Assembly (NCBI GenBank): GCA_035260325.1
Contig: DATFVL010000081.1
Coordinates: 1 to 35,606, forward strand
Reading direction: 5' to 3'
Source: Candidatus Methylomirabilota bacterium
GTDB lineage: Bacteria > Methylomirabilota > Methylomirabilia > Rokubacteriales > CSP1-6
Length of the DNA stretch: 35,606 nucleotides
Shown: positions 14,560 to 24,585 of the stretch, in pieces
How positions within the stretch are numbered: position 1 is the stretch's first letter
Layout: every line of letters starts with the position of its first letter
The notes under the pieces: model-generated
Told to the model about the DNA's origin: nothing
Seen by the model: only the letters and a program-made list of their open reading frames with translations
Databases searched by the model: none
Translations under genes and position numbers: made by a program

Positions 14560-16389
14560 ATGCGGCTCACCCTGCTGAAGCGCCTCCTGGTCGGCGCGCC
14601 CATGCCGCTCGCCCAGGCCCGGCACGAGCGCCTGAGCAAGACGGTGGCGCTCGCCGTGTTCGCCTCCGATCCACTGTCCTCGGTGGCGTACGCGACCGAA
14701 GAGATCCTGCTCGTCCTCATCCTCGCCGGCAGCGCCGCGCTGAGCTACTCGCTTCCCGTCGCGCTGGGTATCGCCGCCCTGCTCGCCGTCGTCGTGATCT
14801 CCTACCGCCAGACGGTCGCGGCGTACCCGCAGGGGGGTGGCGCCTATCTGGTCGCGAAGGACAACATCGGCATCTTCCCGGCGCTGACCGCGGCGGCGGC
14901 GCTGCTGGTCGACTACGTCCTGACGGTGTCCGTGTCGGTCGTCGCGGGGATCGCCGCTTTGACGTCGGCGGCGCCCCAGCTCCATCCCTACCGGGTCGTC
15001 TTGAGCATCTTCGCCGTCGCCGGAATCGCGCTCGGGAACCTCCGGGGCGTCCGCGAGTCGGGTCGCTTGTTCGCCGCGCCGACCTACTTCTTCGTCGCCA
15101 GCATCCTGGCGACGGTCGGCTACGGGGTCGTGGGCGCGATGTTCGGTCTGCTCCCCGAGGCGCCCTACGAGCCCCACGCTCCGGGCCTCGAGGGGCTCGG
15201 GTTGTTCCTCCTCCTCCGGAGCTATGCCGCCGGCTGCACGGCGCTGACGGGCGTCGAGGCCGTCTCCAACGGCGTCCAGGCGCTCAAGCCGCCCGAGGGA
15301 CGAAACGCCCAGACGGTGATGACCTGGCTCGGCGTGATCTCGATCACGATGTTCCTCGGCATCACCTATCTCGCCTTCGACTTCGGGATCGTCCCGGGGG
15401 GCGACGAGACCGTCGTGTCGAAGATCGCCCGTCGGGTCTTCGGCACCGGCGTGCTGTACTACGCCGTGCAGGCCTCGACGCTGCTCATCCTCGTCCTCGC
15501 CGCCAACACCTCCTATGCCGATTTCCCTCGCCTCTCGTCGATCCTGGCGCGCGACCGTTTCGTCCCGAGGCAGTTCGCGAACCAGGGGGACCGGCTCGTC
15601 TACTCGAACGGGATCCTGATCCTGAGCGGGTTCGCCATCGTGCTGATCGTGGTCTTCCAGGGTGACACCCACGCCCTCCTGCCCCTCTACGCCATCGGTG
15701 TCTTCATCTCGTTCACGCTCTCCCAGGGCGGCATGGTGCGGCGCTGGCTGCGGCTCCGGGAGAAAGGCTGGCGCTGGCGCGTGTGGGTCAACGGAATCGG
15801 AGCTGTCGTGACCGGGATCGTCCTGCTGACTCTTGCGGTCACGAAGTTCGTCGAGGGCGCCTGGATCGTCGTCGTCGTCATTCCGATCCTCGTCGCCGCG
15901 TTCATCGTGATGCACCGGCACTACGAGGAGGTCGCGAGCGAGCTTTCGCTGGAAGGTATGGAGGGCCCGCCGCAGTTCCAGCACACGGTCCTCATCCTCA
16001 TCGGCGACGTCCACCGGGGGGTCGTGCGCGCGGTGCAGTACGCGCGGACGCTCGCCGCCCCCTCCGCCGTCGTGCGCGCCGTCTACGTCGAGACGGACCC
16101 GGCGAACACGGGGAGGCTCGAGGAGAAGTGGGCCCGGTGGGGGCTCGGCGTGCCGCTCGTCGTCCTGACGTCACCCTACCGCTCGCTCCTGCGCCCGTTT
16201 CTCGACTACATCGACCAGATCCAGGCGCGCGGCGACGACCAGATGGTGACGATCGTCCTGCCGGAGTTCCTGCCGCGGAAGTGGTGGCAGCACGTCCTGC
16301 ACAACCAGACCGCCCTGCTCATCAAGGGCGCCCTGCTGTTCCGGAAGAACACGGTCGTGGCGGACGTGCCCTACCTCTTGAAGCACTGA
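14560..16389 (+). CDS. kimA: KimA-like potassium transporter (APC superfamily)
   Basis: This 609-residue membrane protein matches the KimA (YdaO) architecture of about 607 residues: a 12-helix APC-fold domain to about residue 460 and a soluble C-terminal domain. SDPLSSVAYATEEILLVL holds D37 and Y44, where KimA has its K+-coordinating Asp and Tyr. YPQGGGAYLVAKDNIG and AANTSYADFPRLSSILARDR are also family hallmarks. The C-terminal domain reads HTVLILIGDVHRGVVRAVQY and ends VLPEFLPRKWWQHVLHNQTA, in line with the domain that binds c-di-AMP in characterised homologues. It should be a proton-coupled high-affinity K+ importer. It is divergent from the kdpD side, with no good Shine-Dalgarno before ATG 14560. 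Potassium specificity is inferred from motif and context. Confidence 0.88.
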   Translation: MRLTLLKRLLVGAPMPLAQARHERLSKTVALAVFASDPLSSVAYATEEILLVLILAGSAALSYSLPVALGIAALLAVVVISYRQTVAAYPQGGGAYLVAKDNIGIFPALTAAAALLVDYVLTVSVSVVAGIAALTSAAPQLHPYRVVLSIFAVAGIALGNLRGVRESGRLFAAPTYFFVASILATVGYGVVGAMFGLLPEAPYEPHAPGLEGLGLFLLLRSYAAGCTALTGVEAVSNGVQALKPPEGRNAQTVMTWLGVISITMFLGITYLAFDFGIVPGGDETVVSKIARRVFGTGVLYYAVQASTLLILVLAANTSYADFPRLSSILARDRFVPRQFANQGDRLVYSNGILILSGFAIVLIVVFQGDTHALLPLYAIGVFISFTLSQGGMVRRWLRLREKGWRWRVWVNGIGAVVTGIVLLTLAVTKFVEGAWIVVVVIPILVAAFIVMHRHYEEVASELSLEGMEGPPQFQHTVLILIGDVHRGVVRAVQYARTLAAPSAVVRAVYVETDPANTGRLEEKWARWGLGVPLVVLTSPYRSLLRPFLDYIDQIQARGDDQMVTIVLPEFLPRKWWQHVLHNQTALLIKGALLFRKNTVVADVPYLLKH

Positions 16390-16461
16390 CGCGGCGCTAC
16401 GCGCACTGGCATCGTGGCGGCCCAGGCTCGGCGCCGGCCTCGCGGTCCCTCTACGACGACG

Positions 16462-17550
<1,089 letters not shown>

Positions 17551-17574
17551 GGTCGTTTCCCCCTCAATGGGTTC

Positions 17575-17595
17575 CCCGGAGTCGGGGGCTCCGGG
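17575..17595. repeat. Intra-operon hairpin between permease and ATPase genes
   Basis: CCCGGAG and CTCCGGG form a perfect 7-bp stem around a 7-base loop, in the 52 bases between the permease stop (17603) and the ATPase start (17550). There is no T-run. It could stabilise the upstream transcript or attenuate ATPase expression. Confidence 0.5.
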
Positions 17596-17602
17596 CGCTG
17601 GA

Positions 17603-18460
17603 TTAGCCTTTCACGGAGCCGGTGAGACCGGCCACGTAGTGCTCGACGAAGAACGCGTACACGAACGCGACCGGGATCGAGCCGAGGAGCGCGCCCGCCA
17701 TCAGCGGCCCCCAGTAGAAGACGTCGCCGCGGATCAGCTCCGAGACGACGCCGACGGGCACCGTCTTCTGCTGCGTCGTGGACAGGAACACGAGCGCGTA
17801 GATGAACTCGTTCCACGACAGCGTGAACGCGAAGATGCCCGCCGAGAGGATTCCCGGCATCGCGATGGGGAAGATGATCCTGACCATCGCCTGGACCCGC
17901 GAGGCCCCGTCGATCCGCGCGCACTCCTCCAGCTCCTTGGGGATCGTCTTGAAGTACCCCATGAGGAGCCAGGTGCAGAACGGGATCAGGAACGTCGGAT
18001 AGGTGAGGATCAGGGCCCACGGCGTGTCCGTCAGGTGGAACGTTCGCGTGATCTCGGCGAGCGGGATGAACAGGAGCGTCGGCGGCACCAGGTAGGTGAT
18101 GAAGATCGAGGTCCCGAGGCTCCCGGCCAGCCTGAACCTGAGCCGCGCCAGCGCGTAGCCGGCCAGCAGGCCACAGAAGAGCGAGATCAGCGTCGAGACG
18201 ATCGAGATGAACATCGTGTTGTAGAGCCAGGTGCCGAAGAGCGTGTCGGTGAAGAGGTAGCGGATGTGCTCGAGCGTCGGGTGCGTGGTCCAGAACGGCG
18301 TGGTGTTCGCGCGGTTCCAGGGACGGTAGAGCTCCCCGTCCGGACGGAACGTCGTCACCAGCATCCAGTAGAACGGGAACAGCAGCCCGAAGATGAAGGC
18401 GAAGAGCGGCGCGTAGAAGACGGCGACCTTCCGCCAGCCGGAGCCTTGGATCATCGCCAT
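17603..18460 (-). CDS. CUT1-type ABC transporter permease (MalG/UgpE-like)
   Basis: This 285-residue permease has six helices, beginning with [20 protein letters not shown] (about 11-30). The EAA loop [20 protein letters not shown] and the [19 protein letters not shown] segment near the C-terminus are strong family marks. The ATG at 18460 starts one base after the stop of the MalF-like gene, with GGAG about 10 bases upstream, so translation is coupled. It forms the channel with that subunit and is followed by the ATPase gene. It closely parallels the permease at 5734-6591, including the shared ELIRGDVF(Y/F)WG text, suggesting the two operons are related. Confidence 0.94.
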   Translation of the reverse strand: MAMIQGSGWRKVAVFYAPLFAFIFGLLFPFYWMLVTTFRPDGELYRPWNRANTTPFWTTHPTLEHIRYLFTDTLFGTWLYNTMFISIVSTLISLFCGLLAGYALARLRFRLAGSLGTSIFITYLVPPTLLFIPLAEITRTFHLTDTPWALILTYPTFLIPFCTWLLMGYFKTIPKELEECARIDGASRVQAMVRIIFPIAMPGILSAGIFAFTLSWNEFIYALVFLSTTQQKTVPVGVVSELIRGDVFYWGPLMAGALLGSIPVAFVYAFFVEHYVAGLTGSVKG

Positions 18461-18461
18461 T

Positions 18462-19427
18462 CTAGGCCGTCTCCGTCCGCCGGATGTACCAGAGCTGGAG
18501 CACGACGACGACGAACAGCACCGGGAAGAGGGCCAGCGAGATGGCCGCGCCCTGGCCGAGGAGCCCCGCGCCGACACCGATCTGGTAAGCGTACGTGGCG
18601 AACAGGTGGGTCGCGTTGGCGGGCCCGCCCCGGGTGAGGACGTACACGAGCTGGAAGTCCGCGAAGGTCTGGATCACGGAGAAGAGCACCACGACCATCG
18701 TCACGGGCAGGAGCAGCGGCCACGTGATCCTCCAGAAGCGCTGCCAGGCGGTGGCGCCGTCGATCGCCGCGGCTTCCTGGAGCTCGGGATTGACGGTTTG
18801 CAGGCCGGCGAGGAGGCTGATGGCGTAGAACGGGACTCCGCGCCAGACGTTCACGATGATGATCGAGATCAGGGCCAGGTACTCGTCGCCGAGCCAGTTG
18901 ATCCGCTGGGTGATCAGACCGAGCTGCCAGAGACACCAGTTGATGACGCTGAACGTCGGGTCGAACATCCACTGCCAGGCGAGGGTCGAGAGCACCGTCG
19001 GGATGATGAACGGCAGCAGGATGAACGCCCGTGCGTACCGCTTGGCGCGGAATTCCCGGTTCAGGAGCAGGGCGAGCCACATGCCGAGCGCGAGCTTGAA
19101 CACCGTCGTCACGCCCGTGTAGACGAACGTGTTGATCGCCGTCCGGTGGAAGATCGTGTCGTTCCAGGCCCGCTGGAAGTTCTTCATGCCGACGTACTCG
19201 CCCGGATCGCCGACCGTCGCGCTCGTCACCGCGAGCCAGACTCCGCGCAGGAACGGGTAGGCGATGAACATCGTGAGGATCAGCGCGGTCGGCGCGAGCA
19301 GGAGGTACGCGAGGGAGCGCTCGTCCTCGAGGAGCCGCCCGAGCCCTCGCGCGGGCGAGACGCGGGGGCGGGGAAGCGCCGCGGTCGCGGCGTCTCCCCG
19401 GCCCCCGGCGATGGGTTTGGCCGTCAC
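18462..19427 (-). CDS. CUT1-type ABC transporter permease (MalF/UgpA-like)
   Basis: This 321-residue permease has a cytoplasmic N-terminus of about 35 residues rich in Ala/Pro/Arg, then six helices starting LAYLLLAPTALILTMFIAYP. GEYVGMKNFQRAWND precedes helix two, the EAA loop reads ELQEAAAIDGATAWQRFWRI, and TRGGPANATHLFATYAYQIG is the usual MalF-family segment. Start is GTG 19427, just 3 bases after the binding-protein stop; this coupling supports the choice over internal ATG codons. Substrate unknown. Confidence 0.93.
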   Translation of the reverse strand: MTAKPIAGGRGDAATAALPRPRVSPARGLGRLLEDERSLAYLLLAPTALILTMFIAYPFLRGVWLAVTSATVGDPGEYVGMKNFQRAWNDTIFHRTAINTFVYTGVTTVFKLALGMWLALLLNREFRAKRYARAFILLPFIIPTVLSTLAWQWMFDPTFSVINWCLWQLGLITQRINWLGDEYLALISIIIVNVWRGVPFYAISLLAGLQTVNPELQEAAAIDGATAWQRFWRITWPLLLPVTMVVVLFSVIQTFADFQLVYVLTRGGPANATHLFATYAYQIGVGAGLLGQGAAISLALFPVLFVVVVLQLWYIRRTETA

Positions 19428-19430
19428 CGA

Positions 19431-20756
19431 CTATCCGTAGATCTTGTTCAGCTCGCCTTCGGCCCACTTCACGGAGTCTGCGGGCGCCATGCCCTGGATG
19501 GCCTTGGCGTACATGTCCGTGATGATGTACTTCGTCTGGACCTCGGCGGCCTTGGCGTTCGGCGGACCCGCGTAGCCCGGCGCCCGTCCGAGGCGAGCGG
19601 CGTCCCTGTACGGCAGCATGATCGGGTCGTCCTTCCAGATCGGATGCTTCTCCCAGTCCGTCGTCGCCCCGACGGAGAACCCCTTCTGACTCAGGAACCA
19701 GGGCTCGAAGTTCTCCCTGGTCCCGAGCCAGAGCAGCAGGTCCTTCGCGAGCTTCTGGTTCTTCCCGTACTTCATGACCATGTGCGAGAACGGCACGTGG
19801 TAGGCGAACTGCCCCTTCGGGCCCCGCGGGAGGACGCCGTGCAGGATGTCGGTCTTGAGCTGTTCGCCCTTCTCGGTCTTGTACTGGTCCGGCTTGCGGA
19901 GCGACTCGATATAGATCGAGGCGCCGTTGAGCGTCGCGCAGATCGTCCCGGAGAGAAACGCGCGGTTGTTGCTCGAGTCGTCCCACGCGAGCCCGCCCTC
20001 GTCGTGCGCGTCCTTCCAGAAGGCCACCATGAACTTCACCGACTCGACGGTGTCCTTGCTGTTCAGCACGACCTTGCCCTTGGTGTCGACCTCGGCGCCG
20101 CCCCAGGACCAGAGGTATGGGTAGGAGAACGCCGGCGCGTCGCCGAAGGTGTGACCCATGGTCTGGCCGATCGGGCGGCCCTTGGCCTTCAGCTTCTTGC
20201 CGACCGCCCGATACGCGTCCCAGTTCGCCGGGAACTTCGTCACGCCCTCCTCGGCGAACCACGCCTTCCGGTACGCGACCATCAGCCCGACGACGGACCA
20301 GGGGACGGCGATGAACCTGCCGCCCGAGGTGGTGACGTCGCGCGACTGCTTGTAGAACCCGCCCTGCTCCTTGGCGATCTTCTCGGCCACGTCGCCGACC
20401 TCCACGACGCCCTTCTCGTAGAGGTGCTGCCAGTTGTGCTGGGTCATGATGATGTCGGGGCCGCTGCCGCCCTCGATCGCCGCGGTGATCCGGGGCTGGA
20501 TGTCGTTGGCGTTGATCGTCTCGAGCTTGATCGTCGCGCCCAGCGCCTTCTCGGCCTTCGGGAGCACTTCCTCCCGGAGCAGCTTGTCGGAGGCAGGCAC
20601 GAAGTCTGCCCACCGGACCATGTTGAGCGTCACGCCCTGCGCCCAGGCCGGCGCCCGGCGCGCCTCGAGGATGCCCTCGATACCCGTCGCCGCGGCGGCC
20701 GCGGTGGCGCCGGAGACCTTGAGGAACTGCCTGCGGTTCATCCCGTTTGCGTCCAT
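19431..20756 (-). CDS. CUT1-type ABC transporter substrate-binding protein, Tat-exported
   Basis: This 441-residue family 1 solute-binding protein heads a complete importer operon. Residues 7-12 (NRRQFL) followed by KVSGATAAAAATG form a twin-arginine signal, with likely cleavage after AWA near residue 39. The mature part begins VTLNMVRWADFVPASDK and includes EGGSGPDIIMTQHNWQHLYE, WSVVGLMVAYRKAWFAEEG and NNRAFLSGTICATLNGAS, as in sugar or oligosaccharide binders. The ATG at 20756 is preceded by AAGGAGG at about 7 bases. A good promoter lies upstream. It shares the opening and length of the binding protein at 3398-4732 but is clearly divergent, so a different ligand is likely. Confidence 0.94.
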   Translation of the reverse strand: MDANGMNRRQFLKVSGATAAAAATGIEGILEARRAPAWAQGVTLNMVRWADFVPASDKLLREEVLPKAEKALGATIKLETINANDIQPRITAAIEGGSGPDIIMTQHNWQHLYEKGVVEVGDVAEKIAKEQGGFYKQSRDVTTSGGRFIAVPWSVVGLMVAYRKAWFAEEGVTKFPANWDAYRAVGKKLKAKGRPIGQTMGHTFGDAPAFSYPYLWSWGGAEVDTKGKVVLNSKDTVESVKFMVAFWKDAHDEGGLAWDDSSNNRAFLSGTICATLNGASIYIESLRKPDQYKTEKGEQLKTDILHGVLPRGPKGQFAYHVPFSHMVMKYGKNQKLAKDLLLWLGTRENFEPWFLSQKGFSVGATTDWEKHPIWKDDPIMLPYRDAARLGRAPGYAGPPNAKAAEVQTKYIITDMYAKAIQGMAPADSVKWAEGELNKIYG

Positions 20757-20850
20757 GCGTGATCCTCCTTGATCAGTCACAACGGGCACTCTACCTGGAA
20801 CGGCGCTGCTCGCGGCCGATGCGGGCTAACCGCCGAAAAAGCGGGGCATT

Positions 20851-20878
20851 ATTAGCACTTGTGACGCGGAGGTGTCAA
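20851..20878 (-). promoter_or_regulatory. Predicted promoter of the second CUT1 ABC operon
   Basis: On the minus strand TTGACA (20878-20873) is followed after 16 bases by GCTAATAAT (20856-20848). Transcription would start near 20844, giving a leader of about 88 bases. The -35 contains the stop codon of the upstream MFS gene (T-TGA-CA), so the promoter begins inside the preceding reading frame. Confidence 0.65.
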
Positions 20879-22092
20879 CTGCTGGTAGCGCCCTGCGCCA
20901 TGAGTCGGGGCGCCCGGAAGGTGAACGCCACGAGCATCGCGGCCGCGCCGATCGCGGCCGAGCCGATGAAGAGCCAGCCGTACGTTCCGAGGTGGTCGTG
21001 GATCACGCCGCCGCCCCAGGAGCCCAGCCCCATGCCGACCGTCGAGATCAGGAAGACCGCGCCGTACGCGCTGCCCATGACGCGCTCGCCGAAGTACTCG
21101 CGCGTCACGAGCGCGTAGAGCGGCATGACCCCGCCGTAGGCCACGCCGAAGACGACGGCGGCCGCGTAGAAGGCGCCGGCGTCGCGCGTGAAGAGGTACA
21201 CGAAGACCATCACCGCCTGGAGCGCCAGGCCCGCGATCAGCGTGCGCTTGGCGCCGAAGCGGTCGGCGATGAGGCCGCAGCCGATCCGCCCCGCGATGGA
21301 CGAGAGGCCCGAGACGCCGAGGACGGTCGCGGCCACCATGGGGACGACCCCCTGGTCGATCGCGTGCGTCACCATGTGGAAGATCGGCCCCGAGTGCGCC
21401 GCGCAGCAGGCGAAGTGCGTCAGCGCGATCGCCCAGAACTGCGGCGCGCGGAGCACCTGCGCCGTCGAGAAGCTGCGCTGCGGCGCCGCGGCGCCGCCGA
21501 GGGCGACGGCGCCCATCTCCGCGGGCGCGTTCCGGATGAGGAGCGCCGTCGGGATGATCACGAGCCACGCGAGGTCGCCGAGCACCAGCATCGCGACCCG
21601 CCAGTCGTAGAGCGACGTGAGCCAGCGGCTGAGGGGCGAGAGGAGGAGCAGCCCGACACCGCCGCCGGCCGAGACCACGCCCACGGCGAGGCCGCGGTTG
21701 GCGGTGAACCACTTCGTCGCCGTGACCGAGAGCGGCGTCAAGAAGGCGCCCGCCGCGAACCCCACGAAGAGGCCGAAGGTCACGTCGAGCTGCCAGAGCG
21801 CCGTCGCCTGACTGGAAAGCACCAAGCCCAGGCCCATGAGGACGCCGCCCGCGACCGTCACGACGCGGCTGCCGAGCCGGTCCGAGAGCGCGCCCCAGAA
21901 GAACGAGCCGGCGCCCATCGCGAGCCAGTTGAGGAGCGCGACCATCGAGATGGCGCTGCGGCTCCAGCCCATCGAGTCCTCGAGCGGCTTCAGGAAGACG
22001 CCGAGCGAGAAGAGCGCGCCCTGCCCGATCGCGACGATGGCGGCTGCGGCGGCGAGGACCGTCCAGCCGTAGAAGCGTCCGCGCTGACTCAT
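20875..22092 (-). CDS. MFS transporter, oxalate/formate antiporter or monocarboxylate carrier-like
   Basis: This 405-residue major facilitator has twelve predicted helices. Helix 1 begins GWTVLAAAAAIVAIGQGALF with the FSLGVFLKPLEDSMGWSRS segment characteristic of the OFA/MCT-like group. Motif A lies between helices 2 and 3 (WGALSDRLGSRVV). A copy in the second half reads GLIADRFGAKRTLIAGL. The substrate is probably a small organic acid; this is known only at family level. ATG 22092 is divergent from the MscS gene. The gene stops within the promoter of the downstream ABC operon, so it is likely a separate unit. Confidence 0.9.
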   Translation of the reverse strand: MSQRGRFYGWTVLAAAAAIVAIGQGALFSLGVFLKPLEDSMGWSRSAISMVALLNWLAMGAGSFFWGALSDRLGSRVVTVAGGVLMGLGLVLSSQATALWQLDVTFGLFVGFAAGAFLTPLSVTATKWFTANRGLAVGVVSAGGGVGLLLLSPLSRWLTSLYDWRVAMLVLGDLAWLVIIPTALLIRNAPAEMGAVALGGAAAPQRSFSTAQVLRAPQFWAIALTHFACCAAHSGPIFHMVTHAIDQGVVPMVAATVLGVSGLSSIAGRIGCGLIADRFGAKRTLIAGLALQAVMVFVYLFTRDAGAFYAAAVVFGVAYGGVMPLYALVTREYFGERVMGSAYGAVFLISTVGMGLGSWGGGVIHDHLGTYGWLFIGSAAIGAAAMLVAFTFRAPRLMAQGATSS

Positions 22093-22111
22093 GGGCGGGG
22101 ACTACGATAGC

Positions 22112-23155
22112 ATGAACCCCATGTGGCGCCTGGTCTGGCCCGGGCTGGCGTTCGCGGCGACGCTGCTCGCCGCGCTCGCCGTACGCGCGGCGCTCGAGCG
22201 CGCGCTCCGGCGCCGCATGCGGGCGCTCGACGCGCTCGCCGCGTTTCTCAAGGCGGTCCACGCGCCCGCGCTTCTCTGGGCCGTGGTCCTCGCCGTCTAC
22301 GTCGCGATCGAAGCCTCCGAGCTCCCCCGGCGCGTTACGGCGCAGCTCGAGCTCGTCTTCCAGGTCGCGCTCATCCTGTCGGTCACGTTCACGCTCGCCT
22401 CGATCGTCACCGCCTTCATCGGGCTCGCGAGCGAGCGGCGCGCCCTCGGCGGCCCCGTCACGGGCCTCGCCCAGACGGCCGCGCGCGTGACCATCATCCT
22501 CGTCGGCGTCCTCGTCCTGCTGAGCGTCCTCGGCATCCACATCACGCCGATCCTCACGGCCCTCGGCGTCGGCGGCCTCGCCGTGGCGCTCGCCCTGCAG
22601 GACTCGCTCGCCAACCTCTTCGCGGGCATGCACCTCCTCGCCGACCAGCCGATCCGCGTCGGTGACTACGTGAAGATCGCGGACTCCATCGAGGGCTACG
22701 TCGTGGACATCGGCTGGCGCTCGACGCGCGTCCGGATGCTCCAGAATACGATCGTCGTCGTCCCGAACAAGCGCGTGGCCGAGTCGGTCATCCTCAACTA
22801 CGACCTGCCCGAGCCGCGCATGGCGCTCGTGATCGCCGTGAAGGTGGGCTACAAGAGCGATCCGGAGCAGGTCGAGCGGGTGCTCGCCGAGGAGGCCGCG
22901 ACGGCGGCGAAGGAGGTGCCGGGCCTGCTCGCCGAACCCGCGCCGTTTGCCCGCCTGATCCCGGGCTTCGGCGAGTCGTCGCTCGACTTCTCCCTCGTCT
23001 GCCAGATCGCCTCGTTCGTGGACCAGTACCTCGTCCAGCACGAGCTCCGGAAGCGCATCCTCCGCCGGCTGCGCGCCGAGGGGATCGAGATGCCGTACCC
23101 GACGCGCACGGTGGAATGGCGGGGTCGTCCGCCCGGCGGGGGGTCGAGCGGCTAG
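22112..23155 (+). CDS. MscS-family mechanosensitive ion channel
   Basis: This protein of about 347 residues has four N-terminal hydrophobic helices. The third corresponds to the pore helix: LGVGGLAVALALQDSLANLF with the small-residue packing and the following GMHLLADQPIRVGDYVKI. The beta domain (GWRSTRVRMLQNTIVVVPNK) and the alpha/beta C-terminal domain complete an MscS-type channel, which releases solutes on hypo-osmotic shock. ATG 22112 is preferred; an ATG at 22091 would overlap the divergent MFS start. Only about 19 bases separate the two genes, so their promoters must lie within coding sequence. It is close to the K+ genes functionally but not in an operon with them. Confidence 0.93.
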   Translation: MNPMWRLVWPGLAFAATLLAALAVRAALERALRRRMRALDALAAFLKAVHAPALLWAVVLAVYVAIEASELPRRVTAQLELVFQVALILSVTFTLASIVTAFIGLASERRALGGPVTGLAQTAARVTIILVGVLVLLSVLGIHITPILTALGVGGLAVALALQDSLANLFAGMHLLADQPIRVGDYVKIADSIEGYVVDIGWRSTRVRMLQNTIVVVPNKRVAESVILNYDLPEPRMALVIAVKVGYKSDPEQVERVLAEEAATAAKEVPGLLAEPAPFARLIPGFGESSLDFSLVCQIASFVDQYLVQHELRKRILRRLRAEGIEMPYPTRTVEWRGRPPGGGSSG

Positions 23156-23168
23156 GGGCGGCGCCCGC

Positions 23169-23723
23169 TCAGGCCCAGAACGCGGCGGGCGCGATAGCGA
23201 GGTCCGGGAAGGGCTCGGCGCCGAGCGGCGCGTCGCCGGCGGCGCGTTTGATGAGCGTGTAGCGTCCGGCCTCGAGCCTGTAGGCCTCGACCGCGCGGGC
23301 GTCGCTGTCCACGATCCAGTACCAGGGGACGCCGTAGCTCGCGTAGAGTCGAAGCTTGGCGCCGCGGTCGGTCTCGCGCGTCGAGGGCGAGAGGATCTCG
23401 ACGACGAGCGTCGGCGCGCCCTCGATGCCGCGCTCGCTGATTCGCGCCGTGCGGTCCGTCGCGACGTAGACGATGTCAGGCTGGACGACCGTCCTGTCGG
23501 TCAGGATGACGTCGAGCGGAGCGGCGACGACGATCCCGAGACCACGGGCTTCGACGTGCGTGTGCAAGGCGGCCCCGAGCCTCATGCTGACGATCTGGTG
23601 CTTCGAGCCCGGCGCCGCGGTCACCGACAGCTCCCCCTCGTGGATCTCGTATCGCCGCCCGTCGTTGGGGAGCGCGGCGTAATCCTGGTAGGTGAGCACG
23701 ACCCGCCCGGGAGTCATCACCAT
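23169..23723 (-). CDS. Uma2 family (DUF820) PD-(D/E)XK nuclease-fold protein
   Basis: This 184-residue protein has the Uma2 signature: YEIHEGELSVTAAPGSKHQI at the N-terminus, D83 in VVQPDIVYV, E109 in TLVVEILSPST and K123 in DRGAKLRLYASYGVPWYWIV. These are the candidate catalytic residues of the PD-(D/E)XK fold. The biological role of the family is not settled and no toxin/antitoxin partner or transposase is adjacent. The start is ATG 23723; a second ATG two codons later is possible. The gene converges on the MscS gene, with 13 bases between their stops. A TAGAAT box lies immediately before the start. Confidence 0.92.
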   Translation of the reverse strand: MVMTPGRVVLTYQDYAALPNDGRRYEIHEGELSVTAAPGSKHQIVSMRLGAALHTHVEARGLGIVVAAPLDVILTDRTVVQPDIVYVATDRTARISERGIEGAPTLVVEILSPSTRETDRGAKLRLYASYGVPWYWIVDSDARAVEAYRLEAGRYTLIKRAAGDAPLGAEPFPDLAIAPAAFWA

Positions 23724-23844
23724 CCGATTCTACCGCCTCCCGCTTCCAGGAAAGCACCAGAGACGCCGTCCGCCAACGTCCAAAGATTGATACACGGCGA
23801 GGGCCGTACGGCGGGCCGGGCCGCGGGGTCGTCGCGGGCCGCGA

Positions 23845-24585
23845 TCACGAGCGGCGCGCGGCCAGGCGGGCTTCGACGGCGCGGAGGTCGGCCTCGGTGT
23901 CCACGCCGATCGTCGGCTCGTCGGTCTCGGCGACCACGATCGGGATGCCGTGCTCGAGGAAGCGGAGCTGCTCGAGCTTCTCGGTGAGCTCGAGCGGCGA
24001 GGGCGGCAGGCGATGGAAGAGGTCGAGCGCCGCGCGCCGATACGCATAGAGTCCGATGTGCTTGAAGCGGACGACGCCCCGCCCGTCGCGGTCGTAGGGG
24101 ACGGGGTACTTCGAGAAGTAGAGCGCGCGACCGTCGGTGGCGCAGACGACCTTGTTCACGTTCGGATTATCCGCCTCGTCGGGCTGGAGGCGGATCTTCA
24201 GCGTGCTGACCTGGGTCTCCGGGCGCTCCTCGAACGGCGCGACGAGGCGCCGGATGTGGGCCGCGGTCACGAACGGCTCGTCGCCCTGGACGTTGACGTA
24301 GACGTCGGCGGCCCGCGACTGCGCGACCTCCCACACGCGGTCGGTCCCCGAGGGGTGGTCGGACGAAGTCATGACGGCCGGCACGCGGAAGCCGGCGCAC
24401 GCCGCGACGACCTCGTGCGAGTCCGTCGCAACGAGCACGTCCGCGAGATCGGGCGAGCGCTTGGCCGCTTCCCAGACGTGGACGATCAGGGGCTTGCCGG
24501 CGATCTCGCGCAGCACCTTGCGCGGCAGGCGCGTCGACGCGAGCCGCGCGGGGATGACCCCGAGCGCCGTGAGTCGAGGGCTCAT
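23845..24585 (-). CDS. kdsB: 3-deoxy-manno-octulosonate cytidylyltransferase (CMP-Kdo synthetase)
   Basis: This 246-residue enzyme activates Kdo with CTP for lipopolysaccharide inner-core assembly in the cytoplasm. The nucleotide-binding start VIPARLASTRLPRKVLREI (10-28), NVQGDEPFV with metal-binding D102, SSDHPSGTDRVWEVA and the closing HGIPIVVAETDEPTIGVDTE are all KdsB hallmarks. Its ATG at 24585 overlaps the stop of the upstream luciferase-like gene by ATGA. No other lipopolysaccharide gene is adjacent. Presence of kdsB is the best evidence in the window for a diderm envelope. Confidence 0.96.
   Translation of the reverse strand: MSPRLTALGVIPARLASTRLPRKVLREIAGKPLIVHVWEAAKRSPDLADVLVATDSHEVVAACAGFRVPAVMTSSDHPSGTDRVWEVAQSRAADVYVNVQGDEPFVTAAHIRRLVAPFEERPETQVSTLKIRLQPDEADNPNVNKVVCATDGRALYFSKYPVPYDRDGRGVVRFKHIGLYAYRRAALDLFHRLPPSPLELTEKLEQLRFLEHGIPIVVAETDEPTIGVDTEADLRAVEARLAARRS

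Noticed and set aside
13954-16014. A 686-codon open frame on the minus strand, antisense to the KimA-like gene
   Set aside because: Low-complexity Asp/Glu/Arg/His text mirroring a clear transporter on the other strand; open frames on both strands are expected at this GC content. Only its last 147 codons, starting at ATG 14397, look like a gene.
18451-20762. Open frames of about 720 codons on both strands over the second ABC operon
   Set aside because: Both are Arg/Gly/Asp-rich shadow frames over well-supported permease and binding protein genes.
20852-23041. A 729-codon minus-strand frame and a 412-codon plus-strand frame over the MFS and MscS genes
   Set aside because: Composition is that of an antisense or shifted shadow; the MFS and MscS frames have full family motifs.
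23169-23723. Uma2-family gene as part of a mobile element
   Set aside because: No transposase, terminal repeats or target duplication nearby; these genes are common as single chromosomal genes.
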